Of a stretch of 64,000 nt of DNA, positions 55,300-63,794 are shown piece after piece. Both the position numbers and the translations under genes were made by a program. Position 1 is the stretch's first letter. Each line of letters begins with the position of its first letter. Source of the DNA: an uncultured Myxococcales bacterium (GTDB taxonomy: Bacteria > Myxococcota > Myxococcia > Myxococcales > Myxococcaceae); assembly GCA_937980205.1 (NCBI GenBank), contig CALJKW010000015.1:22991-86990 (forward strand), given 5' to 3'. The notes beneath the pieces were generated by a model. That model worked only from the letters and a program-made list of their open reading frames with translations. It was not told where the DNA came from and ran no database searches.

Positions 55300-56559
55300 T
55301 CATTTGTACTTCAGCCAGCTCGCCATGACGTCGCGCACCAATGAGGCGACGCTGATGTTGTGGCGGCGGGCGATGGTCGCGAGCGACTCGAGCTCTTTCG
55401 CGGACAGCTGCAGCTGCAGGGTCTGATCGGCCTTCCCGTTCGCGGCGATCGGGGTCGCGACCTGCGGCGAGACGTCGGCCTGCGCGGAGATCGCCTCGAC
55501 CTGCGAGATGACGTCCTCGGCCTCTTCTTCAGGGACCTCTTGCGGAGGCTGGACGATCTCTCCGGGGCCGACGGGCGTGTTCGCGCGGCTGATGCGCCGC
55601 TTCTCCTCGTCGAGCTCGTCGTTGAAGAGCTGCTTGAGGAAGTTCGAGAGGTGGATGTTGCTCGGCGTGAACTCGTACTGAGAGAGGAACTGATCGAGGT
55701 CGTACTGCATCTCCCACGCGGTCTGGTACCGCTTCTCGCGGTCCTTCTCGAGCGCCTTCATCAGGATCGACTCGACGGCCTCGGGGATGTCGGCCTTGAA
55801 GTACGAGGGCGCGTAGATCTTCCCCTCGGTGATGCTCTTCAGGATCGCGACCTCGCTGTCGCCGGTGAACAGCTTGAAGCCGGTGAGCCACTCGTAGAGC
55901 ACGACGCCCAAGGAGAACAGGTCGCTTCTGCAGTCGAGCATCTTGCCCATGCACTGCTCGGGCGACATGTAGCTCAGCTTGCCTTTGATCTCGCCGGCGC
56001 GCGTCTGCTCGATCTGGTTCGCGGCCTTCGCGATGCCGAAGTCGAGCACCTTCACCGTGCCGTCGAACGAGACGAAGATGTTCTCGGGCGTGACGTCGCG
56101 GTGAACGATGTTGAGCGGGTTGCCGTAGAGGTCGACCTTCTGGTGCGCGTAGTAGAGGCCCTCGCAGACGGAGGACGCGATCTTCAGCGCGTAGACCATG
56201 GGGAACGGGATCCCGAGCGAGTCCGCCTTCGGGATGATGCGCCGCATGTCGCGCCCGAAGATGTACTCCATCGCGATGAAGTACGACTCGCCGATCTTTC
56301 CGAGGTCGTAGATCTGAACGATGTTCGGGTGGTTCAGCTGCGCGGCCAGCTTCGCTTCGTTCAAGAACATCTTCACGAAGCTCGCCTGCTTCGACAGGTG
56401 CGGGCGGATGCGCTTGATGACGATGGTCTTCTCGAAGCCCTCGAGGCCCGCCTGGCGGGCGAGGAAGATCTCGGCCATGCCGCCGACGGCGATGCGGTCG
56501 ACCAGGGTGTACTTTCCGAACCTGGTCGAGACCTTGGGGCTGCCGACGGGGGTCGCCAT
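55300..56559 (-). CDS. Ser/Thr protein kinase fused to a C-terminal ribbon-helix-helix-like domain
   Basis: A 419-residue cytoplasmic protein without a membrane helix. The kinase domain (about 15-290) is complete: GGMAEIFLA loop, VIK lysine, HRDVTPENIFV catalytic loop, DFG in VLDFGIAKA, and SYMSPEQ. After a Pro/Glu/Ala-rich linker (about 320-375) the last 42 residues read TLQLQLSAKELESLATIARR and HNISVASLVRDVMASWLKYK, a strand-helix-helix pattern of ribbon-helix-helix DNA-binding proteins. Kinases with such a tail are not a standard architecture I know. The start shares one base with the LysR stop (TGATG), so the two are cotranslated. Confidence 0.9.
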   Translation of the reverse strand: MATPVGSPKVSTRFGKYTLVDRIAVGGMAEIFLARQAGLEGFEKTIVIKRIRPHLSKQASFVKMFLNEAKLAAQLNHPNIVQIYDLGKIGESYFIAMEYIFGRDMRRIIPKADSLGIPFPMVYALKIASSVCEGLYYAHQKVDLYGNPLNIVHRDVTPENIFVSFDGTVKVLDFGIAKAANQIEQTRAGEIKGKLSYMSPEQCMGKMLDCRSDLFSLGVVLYEWLTGFKLFTGDSEVAILKSITEGKIYAPSYFKADIPEAVESILMKALEKDREKRYQTAWEMQYDLDQFLSQYEFTPSNIHLSNFLKQLFNDELDEEKRRISRANTPVGPGEIVQPPQEVPEEEAEDVISQVEAISAQADVSPQVATPIAANGKADQTLQLQLSAKELESLATIARRHNISVASLVRDVMASWLKYK

Positions 56560-57473
56560 CAGTGCCGGGGTTTCTTAGCAGAGGCGGTGCCCTTCGTGCG
56601 CTGAAGCTCGTCGGTCAACAGGTCGGCCACCGCCTTCACGCGCGGGACGTCGAGGGCGCTCTTCGCGCAGACGAGGTGCAGGGTCGAGGTGCTCTGGGCG
56701 CCGAGCGGGATGTCGAGCGGCACCATGTCCGTGTGGCGCGCGAAGCGGTGGTGAGGCCGCCCCAGGATGATGGCGCCGAGGCCGGCCTCTGCGGCCTGCA
56801 CCATGATGAGGAAGTTGTCCGTGGTGAACGACGGCCTGAAGTCGGGGATGAGCGCGCGCAGCTGCGGGTTCGGCGGCACGTCGTCGTACGGCGGAGCCCA
56901 CGCCACCCAGTCGAGATCGCCGAGCGCGAGGCGGCGCTTCGGCAGCGCCGCCGCCACGTGTTTGGCCACGTACACGTGGAGCTCCGTCTCCATGGAGGCG
57001 ACGGTCACCAGATCTCCGCCCGGCTTGGGGGCGCGCATGCGCAGCGCGAGGTCGGCCTCTCCGCGCGCGAGGTCGAGGTATTCGATCTTGGAGAGCACCT
57101 CGAGCTGCACCTTCGGCAGCCGCTCGCGCACGTACGCGGCGAACGGGGCGACGAAGTCGAACGCCACGCCCGGCGGAGCGGCGACCCGGACGATGCCCTG
57201 CGGCTCGCGGTCGCCGGCGGCGGCGGCGCGAGAGACCTCTCCGGCCCACTCGGCCATCTTGCGCGCGGGCTCGAGCAGGCGCGTCGCTTCGGCGGTCGGG
57301 GTCGCGCCGCTGGCGGTGCGGGTGAACAGCTTGTAGCCGAGGCTGTCCTCGAGGTCGGCGAGGCGGCGGCTCACCGTCGGCTGGCCGAGGCTCAAGCGCT
57401 TCGCCGCGCCCGAGAAGCTGCCCGTCTCGGCGACCGCGAGGAACACGCGGAGGTCTTCCCAGTTGATATCCAT
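56559..57473 (-). CDS. LysR family transcriptional regulator
   Basis: The product has 304 residues, normal length. The N-terminal winged HTH reads VFLAVAETGSFSGAAKRLSLGQPTVSRRLADLE (cited in parts: FSGAAKRLSLGQPTVSRR). The C-terminal substrate-binding domain is at about 90-290. It is divergent from the metallo-beta-lactamase-fold gene across 65 bases, the usual geometry for regulation of that gene. An inverted pair of ATATCCAT...GGATGG elements lies between, the first covering its own ATG, consistent with autorepression. The downstream kinase gene is cotranscribed. The effector is unknown. Confidence 0.94.
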   Translation of the reverse strand: MDINWEDLRVFLAVAETGSFSGAAKRLSLGQPTVSRRLADLEDSLGYKLFTRTASGATPTAEATRLLEPARKMAEWAGEVSRAAAAGDREPQGIVRVAAPPGVAFDFVAPFAAYVRERLPKVQLEVLSKIEYLDLARGEADLALRMRAPKPGGDLVTVASMETELHVYVAKHVAAALPKRRLALGDLDWVAWAPPYDDVPPNPQLRALIPDFRPSFTTDNFLIMVQAAEAGLGAIILGRPHHRFARHTDMVPLDIPLGAQSTSTLHLVCAKSALDVPRVKAVADLLTDELQRTKGTASAKKPRH

Positions 57474-57528
57474 TTTTGGATGGCTCGATGCGAAGATAGC
57501 TGATTACCATCCATCAGCGCATGGATAT
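57466..57528. promoter_or_regulatory. Paired inverted operator between LysR gene and MBL-fold gene
   Basis: ATATCCATTTTTGGATGG (57466-57483) and CCATCCATCAGCGCATGGATAT (57507-57528) are inverted relatives with centres about 43 bp apart, near four helical turns. Each carries an inner CCAT/ATGG inverted repeat. The first overlaps the start codon of the LysR gene and the second ends 9 bases before the ATG of the MBL-fold gene. The layout fits binding of a LysR tetramer. Confidence 0.6.
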
Positions 57529-57537
57529 GTAGGGGAC

Positions 57538-58506
57538 ATGAAAAAGACGATCCTGTTCCTCGGGGTGCTGTTGGGTGTGCTCGGCGCGGTCGGCATCGGC
57601 GGCTGCGCGGTGACGGGTCATGCGGTGAAGCCGTCGGCCCTCGGGTCTCCGTCGGGCTCGAAGGCGATGCTCGCCGTGCTGGACGAGCCGGGCCCGGTGA
57701 CGGTCGAGACGATCGCCTCGGCGGACTGGGCGGTCGACCGCAGCGGGCTCATCAACCTGTCTCACGAGAAGGCGAAGGCGGCCGGCCTGCACGACGGCGA
57801 GGAGCCGATTCAGATCTTCTTCCACGTGCTGCGCCACCCCACCCGCGGCACGTTCATCGTGGACACCGGCGTCGAGAAGGCGCTGCGTGACGACCCGTCG
57901 AAGGCGGCGGTGCGCGGCCCCGTCGCGTCGTTCATGCACCTGGAGAAGATGAAGTTCCACGACCCGCTCGGTGAGTGGGTGGCGAGAGAGAAGCGGCTCG
58001 ACGGCGTGTTCCTCACGCACCTGCACCTCGACCACGTCACCGGCATGGCCGACGTGCCGCGCGGGACGCCGATCTACGCGGGCCCGGGCGAGGCGACGGC
58101 GCGCAGCGCGATGAACTTCGCGGTGAGATCTTCGACGGATCGGGCGTTCGAGGGGCAGGAGCCGATCTCCGAGTGGGCTTCGCAGGCGGACCCGGACGGG
58201 CGGTTCTCCGGAGTCATCGACGTGTTCGGCGACGGCTCGGTGTGGGCGATTCACGTGCCGGGACACACGCCGGGCTCGATGGCGTACGTCGCGCGGACTC
58301 CGAACGGGCCGGTGCTGATTGCGGGCGACACGTGCCACACGGCGTGGGGCTGGGAGAACGGCGTCGAGCCGGGCTCGTTCACCGCGGACCAGGCCGCGAA
58401 CGCGGTGGCGCTCGAGAAGCTGCGGAAGCTCGCGGCCGAGCACCCCGGCATGTCCGTGCGGCTCGGGCACCAGTCGCTGCCGGCGGCGCCGACCGCTCGG
58501 CGTTAG
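57538..58506 (+). CDS. Metallo-beta-lactamase-fold hydrolase, lipoprotein, lactonase-like
   Basis: The product has 322 residues. The signal MKKTILFLGVLLGVLGAVGIGGC ends in lipobox IGGC. The MBL core has THLHLDHVTGM (zinc motif HxHxDH, about 155), VPGHTPGSMAYV and the bridging Asp in LIAGDTCHT. The spacing and the HxHxDH without a further His cluster recall AHL-lactonase-type (AiiA-like) enzymes more than beta-lactamases, but substrate is inference. The ATG at 57538 has GGGG close upstream. It is divergent from a LysR regulator. Anchored outside the cytoplasm, it could act on a signal or toxic lactone. Confidence 0.88.
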   Translation: MKKTILFLGVLLGVLGAVGIGGCAVTGHAVKPSALGSPSGSKAMLAVLDEPGPVTVETIASADWAVDRSGLINLSHEKAKAAGLHDGEEPIQIFFHVLRHPTRGTFIVDTGVEKALRDDPSKAAVRGPVASFMHLEKMKFHDPLGEWVAREKRLDGVFLTHLHLDHVTGMADVPRGTPIYAGPGEATARSAMNFAVRSSTDRAFEGQEPISEWASQADPDGRFSGVIDVFGDGSVWAIHVPGHTPGSMAYVARTPNGPVLIAGDTCHTAWGWENGVEPGSFTADQAANAVALEKLRKLAAEHPGMSVRLGHQSLPAAPTARR

Positions 58507-58615
58507 TCCCGCGCTCACTTGATTGGATGCGGCGTGGCGCGCGCCGCCACCGTTCAGCCATGCGGTCGCCTTTCACGAAGCGCGCCGCCGTGCATCCAGA
58601 TCGAGTGAGCCGGTG

Positions 58616-59515
58616 TCAGCGGAAGCGCCGCGCGACGATCGCCGAGACGAGCGCGAGGAGGATTCCGACCGACGCGTCGCCTCCGGCGACCGAGAGCCCA
58701 CAGCCCCCGGAGCGGTTGCAGCCCTTCGCGAACTGGGGATCCACGCTGGCGAGCACCTCGCCGCAGCTCGAGGAGGTCACGGCTCTCGCGAAGTCCGCGG
58801 GGCTCACCGGCGGCGGATCGGGGTTCGCGAGCCAGCTGCAGTGGAACTTGCCGTCGCTCGACAGCTCGACGGCCGGGTAGCCGTGCATCGGCGCCTGCGC
58901 CGAGTCGATCGGGATGAGCAGCCGCGTACCCATCGTGTGACCGATCTCCACCTTGACGTCAGCGCCGATGGAGACGCCGAGCGTGTCGCCGTACGTGTGC
59001 TCGACGCGCGCGGTGCCGGCTTCAGCAGTGACGACCGCCTCGAGCACGCCTTTCGCCGGCGTCGGGTACGACTGATGGTTGCGGCTGCCTCCACAGATGC
59101 AGTCGCTCTGGGCGTTGCAGCCGTAGGCGGGCTGAATGGCGGCGGCCTCGTCGACCGAGAGGCCCGCAGCCTCGAGCCAGGCGAGGAGCTTGGACTCATC
59201 GGCGAGCTCGCGCACGTAGGCGTTGTTCCGCGTCGAGGCGATGCGCTGCACGAGCGCGCGCTCCCCTCCCAGCTCCATCAGGTGCGCCATGGCGCAGCGG
59301 GTGCCCTCGGCGTCGATGAAGTACGGCGTCCGCTCGGCGAAGTCGGGGTTCCTCGGGAAGCGGCCTTCTTGCCGGTACCGCTCGAGCTCGTCGAGCAGCA
59401 GCGCGCGGATGAGCTGCTGCACGTGGGACAGCTGCGAGACATCGCGCGTCGCGGCGAGCTGCAGGGCGGCGCCGATGTGGTTCGCGATGCGGGTGACCTC
59501 GGAGCTCGTGTCCAT
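58616..59515 (-). CDS. Hypothetical protein with MYXO-CTERM-like end
   Basis: The product has 299 residues. The N-terminal half has the conserved-looking stretch ELERYRQEGRFPRNPDF, TPYFIDAEGTRCAMAHLMEL and RNNAYVRELADES, which I associate with myxobacterial hypothetical proteins. The C-terminal half has PAYGCNAQSDCICGG and ends CNRSGGCGLS, a hydrophobic helix and ARRFR, a MYXO-CTERM-like signal. No signal peptide is visible at the chosen ATG 59515 or in the open frame upstream, which does not fit export; the start may be wrong or an N-terminal part may be lost. The function is unknown. Confidence 0.65.
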   Translation of the reverse strand: MDTSSEVTRIANHIGAALQLAATRDVSQLSHVQQLIRALLLDELERYRQEGRFPRNPDFAERTPYFIDAEGTRCAMAHLMELGGERALVQRIASTRNNAYVRELADESKLLAWLEAAGLSVDEAAAIQPAYGCNAQSDCICGGSRNHQSYPTPAKGVLEAVVTAEAGTARVEHTYGDTLGVSIGADVKVEIGHTMGTRLLIPIDSAQAPMHGYPAVELSSDGKFHCSWLANPDPPPVSPADFARAVTSSSCGEVLASVDPQFAKGCNRSGGCGLSVAGGDASVGILLALVSAIVARRFR

Positions 59516-59797
59516 GCGCCGGCGCCCTGCATCGGGCTTGCCAACTGCATCTTGCCAGGAGCGCAGCGAATGCGCCTGGGCGCTCCACCGTCGGCCCCAA
59601 GGCCGTGACGCGGCTGACAGATCGCTCGAGGCCGTCGAGCGGGCGTTGTCGAGTCCCTGGAAGCTGACGCGCGGCGCATGCGGAGCGCTTCGCGAAGTGG
59701 CTGCAGCGGGACGCGGGGGCCGGAGGGTGCCTTGGGGGGTCTGCGGCACGCCGGTGTCCGACGGGCAGGTCGAGAATGTTGGTAGCTTCGAGCGGGC

Positions 59798-60889
59798 GTG
59801 ACGCTGAACCCGATCGGCAAGGAGAACGTCGTTCTCTACAAGGGCGTCGGGATCCTGCTCATCGTCCTGCACAACTTCTTCCACTGGGTCGACCCGATCC
59901 TCGGAGAGAACGAGTTCTTCTTCGCCCGGGTGCGCGTGCAGTGGCTGCTCGAGGCGATCGCCCAGAACCCGCTCGAGGTCGTGCACCTGGGGTTCGCGTT
60001 CTTCGGCCACTTCGGAGTGGCGCTGTTCATCTTCTTGAGCGCGTACGGGCTGACGCGCGCGTACGGGGATCGCGAGCTCTCGTGGGGGCCGTTCATGCGC
60101 CGCAGGCTCGCGCGGCTCTACCCGGTGTTCGTGCTCGGCCTGCTCACGCACTTCCTCGCGTTCGCCGTCTGGCAGCCGGAGCCGTGGTCGAAGTGGCTCG
60201 TCATCTATGCGCTCAAGCTGACGCTGCTCACGAACTTCATGCCCGGCTTCGAGTTCACGGTGAACGGGCCGTGGTGGTTCTTCTCGATGATCATCCAGTA
60301 CTACGCGGTCTTCGGGCTGCTGAACGCAGTCACCCGGAAGCGGCCGCTCGCGGCGTGCCTCGCCCTCGGCGTGCTCTCGGTCGCGCTCAACGCGCTCGTG
60401 GGGCCGCACCTCGCCTTGAACCTGCGCTTCACGGTACTGGGCTGGCTGCCGGAGATCGCCTTCGGCATCTACCTCGCGCGGGCAGGAACGGTGCGCGTCC
60501 CCGCCCCCGCCGTCGCTGCGCTGGCCGCGGTGGCGATCGCGGCGAACTGGCTCAAGCCGCTGTGGTACCTGCAGTCGTTCAGCCTCACGCTGCTGCTGCT
60601 GGTGGCGCTCGAGGCGCTGGTGAACCGCCGCGAAGGCACGAGCCGGGCTCGGGGCGCGCTGGGCTTCGTGGGCACGGTGTCGCTCGCGCTGTTCGCGACG
60701 CACGGGCCGCTGCGGCTGCCGTTCATCCAGCTGGCGAACGCGACGAGCCAGTGGTGGGCGACCCTGCTGCTCGGGGCCGCGTTCCTCATCGCCGCGCTCG
60801 CGGTCGCCTTCGTGGCCGACCGGCTCGCCGCGCTGTTCGATCGCGCGATCGTGAAGCGGGCGCCGGCCGCGGTCAGCCCGACGAAGTGA
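59798..60889 (+). CDS. Acyltransferase family 3 membrane protein
   Basis: Integral membrane O-acyltransferase (Acyl_transf_3 fold) of 363 residues with about ten helices. ILLIVLHNFFHW near the N-terminus has the His used for catalysis in this family, and YGLTRAYG and PWWFFSMIIQYY match it. Members acetylate or acylate polysaccharides, antibiotics or lipids. The start is GTG at 59798 after a 282-base gap in which no gene or clear signal was seen. The gene ends three bases before the convergent gcvP end. Confidence 0.88.
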   Translation: MTLNPIGKENVVLYKGVGILLIVLHNFFHWVDPILGENEFFFARVRVQWLLEAIAQNPLEVVHLGFAFFGHFGVALFIFLSAYGLTRAYGDRELSWGPFMRRRLARLYPVFVLGLLTHFLAFAVWQPEPWSKWLVIYALKLTLLTNFMPGFEFTVNGPWWFFSMIIQYYAVFGLLNAVTRKRPLAACLALGVLSVALNALVGPHLALNLRFTVLGWLPEIAFGIYLARAGTVRVPAPAVAALAAVAIAANWLKPLWYLQSFSLTLLLLVALEALVNRREGTSRARGALGFVGTVSLALFATHGPLRLPFIQLANATSQWWATLLLGAAFLIAALAVAFVADRLAALFDRAIVKRAPAAVSPTK

Positions 60890-60892
60890 CGG

Positions 60893-63757
60893 TCACGCGT
60901 AGTCTTCGATGGGCGGGCAGCTGCAGACGAGCTTGCGGTCTCCGAGCACGTTGTTCACGCGGCTGACGAACGGCCAGAACTTGCGGTGACGCACGGCCTG
61001 GTTGGGGAACGCGGCGCGCTGGCGCGCGTAGGGGCGCTTCCACTCGTCGGCGGTGACGACCTCGGCGGTGTGCGGAGCGTTCTTGAGCAGGTTGTCGTCC
61101 TTCGGCTGCTTGCCGGCCTCGATCTCGCGGATCTCCTCGCGGATGGCGATGAGCGCGTCGATGAAGCGGTTCAGCTCGGCGAGCGGCTCGCTCTCGGTGG
61201 GCTCGACCATCAGCGTGCCGGCGACCGGGAAGCTCACCGTAGGAGCGTGGAAGCCGTAGTCCATCAGCCGCTTCGCGATGTCCTCGACCTCGATGCCGGC
61301 GGTCGTCTTGAGCGAGCGCGGATCGAGGATGCACTCGTGCGCGACGGTGCCGTGCGCGCCCCGGTACAGCGTCGGGTAGTGGGCCTCGAGCTTCTTCGCG
61401 ATGTAGTTCGCGTTGAGCATCGCGAGCTTCGTGGCGTGCGTGAGCCCCTCGGGGCCCATCATGCGGATGTACATCCACGAGATGAGGAGGATGCTCGCGC
61501 TGCCCCACGGCGCCGCGCTCACTGGGCCCGTGCCGCTCTGGCCGCCGACCTTGGCGAGCGGGTGCGTGGGCAGGAACTCGACGAGGTGCTTGGCGACGCA
61601 GATGGGGCCCATGCCGGGGCCGCCACCGCCGTGCGGGATGCAGAACGTCTTGTGCAGGTTCAGGTGGCAGACGTCGGGGCCGAAGTCTCCGGGGCGGCAG
61701 AGACCGACCTGCGCGTTCATGTTCGCGCCGTCCATGTAGACCTGGCCGCCGTTGGCGTGGATGACGTCGCAGATCTCCTTGATCGGCTCCTCGAACACGC
61801 CGTGGGTCGAGGGGTACGTGATCATCAGCGCGGCGAGCTTGTCCTTGTGCTCGGCGGCGCGGGCCTTCAAGTCGGCGACGTCGACGTTGCCGTGCGCGTC
61901 GGTCTTGACGACGACGACGCGGTAGCCGGCCATGACGGCGGTCGCGGGGTTCGTACCGTGCGCGGACTGCGGGATGAGGCAGACGTCGCGCTGACCCTGG
62001 CCGCGCTTCTCGTGGTACGCGCGGATGACGAGCATGCCGGCGTACTCGCCCTGGCTTCCCGCGTTCGGCATGAGCGAGCAGCCGGCGAAGCCGGTGATCT
62101 CGTTCAGGTACGCCTCGAGCGTGGAGAAGACCTCGGCGTAGCCGGCCCACTGCGCGCCGGGCGCGAACGGGTGCAGGCGGCCGAACTCGGGCCAGGTGAC
62201 GGGCTCCATCTCGCTCGTCGCGTTGAGCTTCATGGTGCAGGAGCCCAGCGGGATCATCGAGTGCGTGAGCGACAGATCGCGCGACTCGAGCGTGCGGATG
62301 TACCGCAGCATCTCGCTCTCGGAGTGGTGCGCGTTGAACACCGGGTGCGTGAGGTACGCGCTCTTGCGCTTGAGCGACTCGGGGATCGCCGAGCCCGCGC
62401 CGACCAGCTTCGCGGCCTCGAAGTCGACCTTCTTGCCGCCGGCGAACACCTGGAAGAGCGTGTCGAGCTCGTCGACGTTGACGGTCTCGTCGAGCGCGAC
62501 GGTGATCGCGGTGGCGCTCAGGCGGCGCAGGTTCATGCGCTGGCTTCGCGCGGCGATCTCGATGCCGTCGGCGACCTTCGCGTCGGCGACCTCGACGGTG
62601 AGCGTGTCGAAGAAGCCCTCGTGGCGCAGCTTGAAGCCGAGGCGCTTGAGGCCCGCGGCGAGCGTGCGGGTGAGATCGTGCACGCGGGTGGCGATGTCCT
62701 TGAGGCCCTGCGGCCCGTGGTAGACGGCGTACATGCTCGCCATCACCGCGAGCAGCACCTGGGCGGTGCAGATGTTGGAGGTCGCCTTCTCGCGGCGGAT
62801 GTGCTGCTCGCGCGTCTGCAGCGCCATGCGCAGCGCCATCTTGCCGGTGGCGTCCTGGCTGACGCCGATGATGCGGCCGGGCATCTGGCGCGCGAACTCG
62901 GGCCTGGTGGCGAAGAACGCGGCGTGCGGGCCGCCGAAGCCCATCGGGACGCCGAAGCGCTGGGCGCTGCCGATGGCGACGTCGGCGCCGAGCTCTCCGG
63001 GCGGAGTGGTGAGCGTGAGCGCGAGGAGATCGCAGGCCACGGCGACCTTCGCGCCGTTCGCGTGGGCCTTCTCGATGAAGGCGCGATCGTCGTGGATGCC
63101 GCCGTCGGTGCCCGGGTACTGAATCACCGCGCCGAAGATCTTCTTCGACGCCGGGTCGAAGGTCAGGTGATCGCCGACCACCACCTCGATGCCCAGCGGC
63201 TTCGCGCGCGTCTGCACCACCGCGATGGTCTGCGGGTGGCAGCGGTCGGAGATGAACAGCGCCTTGGCCGCGGCGTCGGTGGCCACCGCGTGCATCAGGT
63301 GCATCGCCTCGGCCGCGGCGGTGGCCTCGTCGAGCAGCGACGCATTCGCCACCGGCAGGCCGGTCAGGTCGGCCACCATGGTCTGGTAGTTGAGCAGTGC
63401 CTCGAGCCGGCCCTGGGCGATCTCCGCCTGGTACGGCGTGTACTGGGTGTACCAGCCCGGGTTGAGCAGAATGTTCCGGAGGATCACACCCGGGGTGATG
63501 GTGTCGTAGTAGCCCGCGCCGATGAACGAGCGGAACACCTGGTTCCGATCGGCGATGGCGCGCAGCTCCTCGAGCACCTCGTGCTCGCCCTTCGCCTTCG
63601 GCAGCTGCAGCGGCCGGCTCAGGCGGATGCCCTTGGGCACCGTCTTCTCGATCAGCGCGTCGAGCGAGGAGGCCCCGACGACTCTCAGCATCTCCTCCGT
63701 CTCGCGGGAGTCGGGGCCGATGTGACGGCGGGGAAAGGTGTCGACGTGCTCGAGCAT
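60893..63757 (-). CDS. gcvP: Glycine dehydrogenase (decarboxylating), P protein
   Basis: P protein of the glycine cleavage system: decarboxylates glycine through PLP and passes aminomethyl to the H protein. The product has 954 residues, the long fused form. The PLP Lys is in HLNLHKTFCIPHGGGGPGMGP (cited in part: NLHKTFC, about residue 702), and GSCTMKLNATSEM and SAHGTNPA are conserved. The N-terminus FPRRHIGPDSRETEEML fits the ATG at 63757. Neighbours gcvT and gcvH are not in the window, and the short upstream gap (37 bases) leaves no room for a glycine riboswitch. Confidence 0.97.
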   Translation of the reverse strand: MLEHVDTFPRRHIGPDSRETEEMLRVVGASSLDALIEKTVPKGIRLSRPLQLPKAKGEHEVLEELRAIADRNQVFRSFIGAGYYDTITPGVILRNILLNPGWYTQYTPYQAEIAQGRLEALLNYQTMVADLTGLPVANASLLDEATAAAEAMHLMHAVATDAAAKALFISDRCHPQTIAVVQTRAKPLGIEVVVGDHLTFDPASKKIFGAVIQYPGTDGGIHDDRAFIEKAHANGAKVAVACDLLALTLTTPPGELGADVAIGSAQRFGVPMGFGGPHAAFFATRPEFARQMPGRIIGVSQDATGKMALRMALQTREQHIRREKATSNICTAQVLLAVMASMYAVYHGPQGLKDIATRVHDLTRTLAAGLKRLGFKLRHEGFFDTLTVEVADAKVADGIEIAARSQRMNLRRLSATAITVALDETVNVDELDTLFQVFAGGKKVDFEAAKLVGAGSAIPESLKRKSAYLTHPVFNAHHSESEMLRYIRTLESRDLSLTHSMIPLGSCTMKLNATSEMEPVTWPEFGRLHPFAPGAQWAGYAEVFSTLEAYLNEITGFAGCSLMPNAGSQGEYAGMLVIRAYHEKRGQGQRDVCLIPQSAHGTNPATAVMAGYRVVVVKTDAHGNVDVADLKARAAEHKDKLAALMITYPSTHGVFEEPIKEICDVIHANGGQVYMDGANMNAQVGLCRPGDFGPDVCHLNLHKTFCIPHGGGGPGMGPICVAKHLVEFLPTHPLAKVGGQSGTGPVSAAPWGSASILLISWMYIRMMGPEGLTHATKLAMLNANYIAKKLEAHYPTLYRGAHGTVAHECILDPRSLKTTAGIEVEDIAKRLMDYGFHAPTVSFPVAGTLMVEPTESEPLAELNRFIDALIAIREEIREIEAGKQPKDDNLLKNAPHTAEVVTADEWKRPYARQRAAFPNQAVRHRKFWPFVSRVNNVLGDRKLVCSCPPIEDYA

Positions 63758-63794
63758 GGCGGCACGCCGATGTAGCGAGAGCCGCCCCCCGCGT

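Noticed and set aside
59516..59797. Possible gene or pseudogene in the 282-base gap before the acyltransferase gene
   Set aside because: Open frames exist on both strands but none shows a start signal, domain or conserved motif; nothing can be supported here.
63758..63794. Glycine riboswitch ahead of gcvP
   Set aside because: The gap is 37 bases and holds no tandem aptamer.
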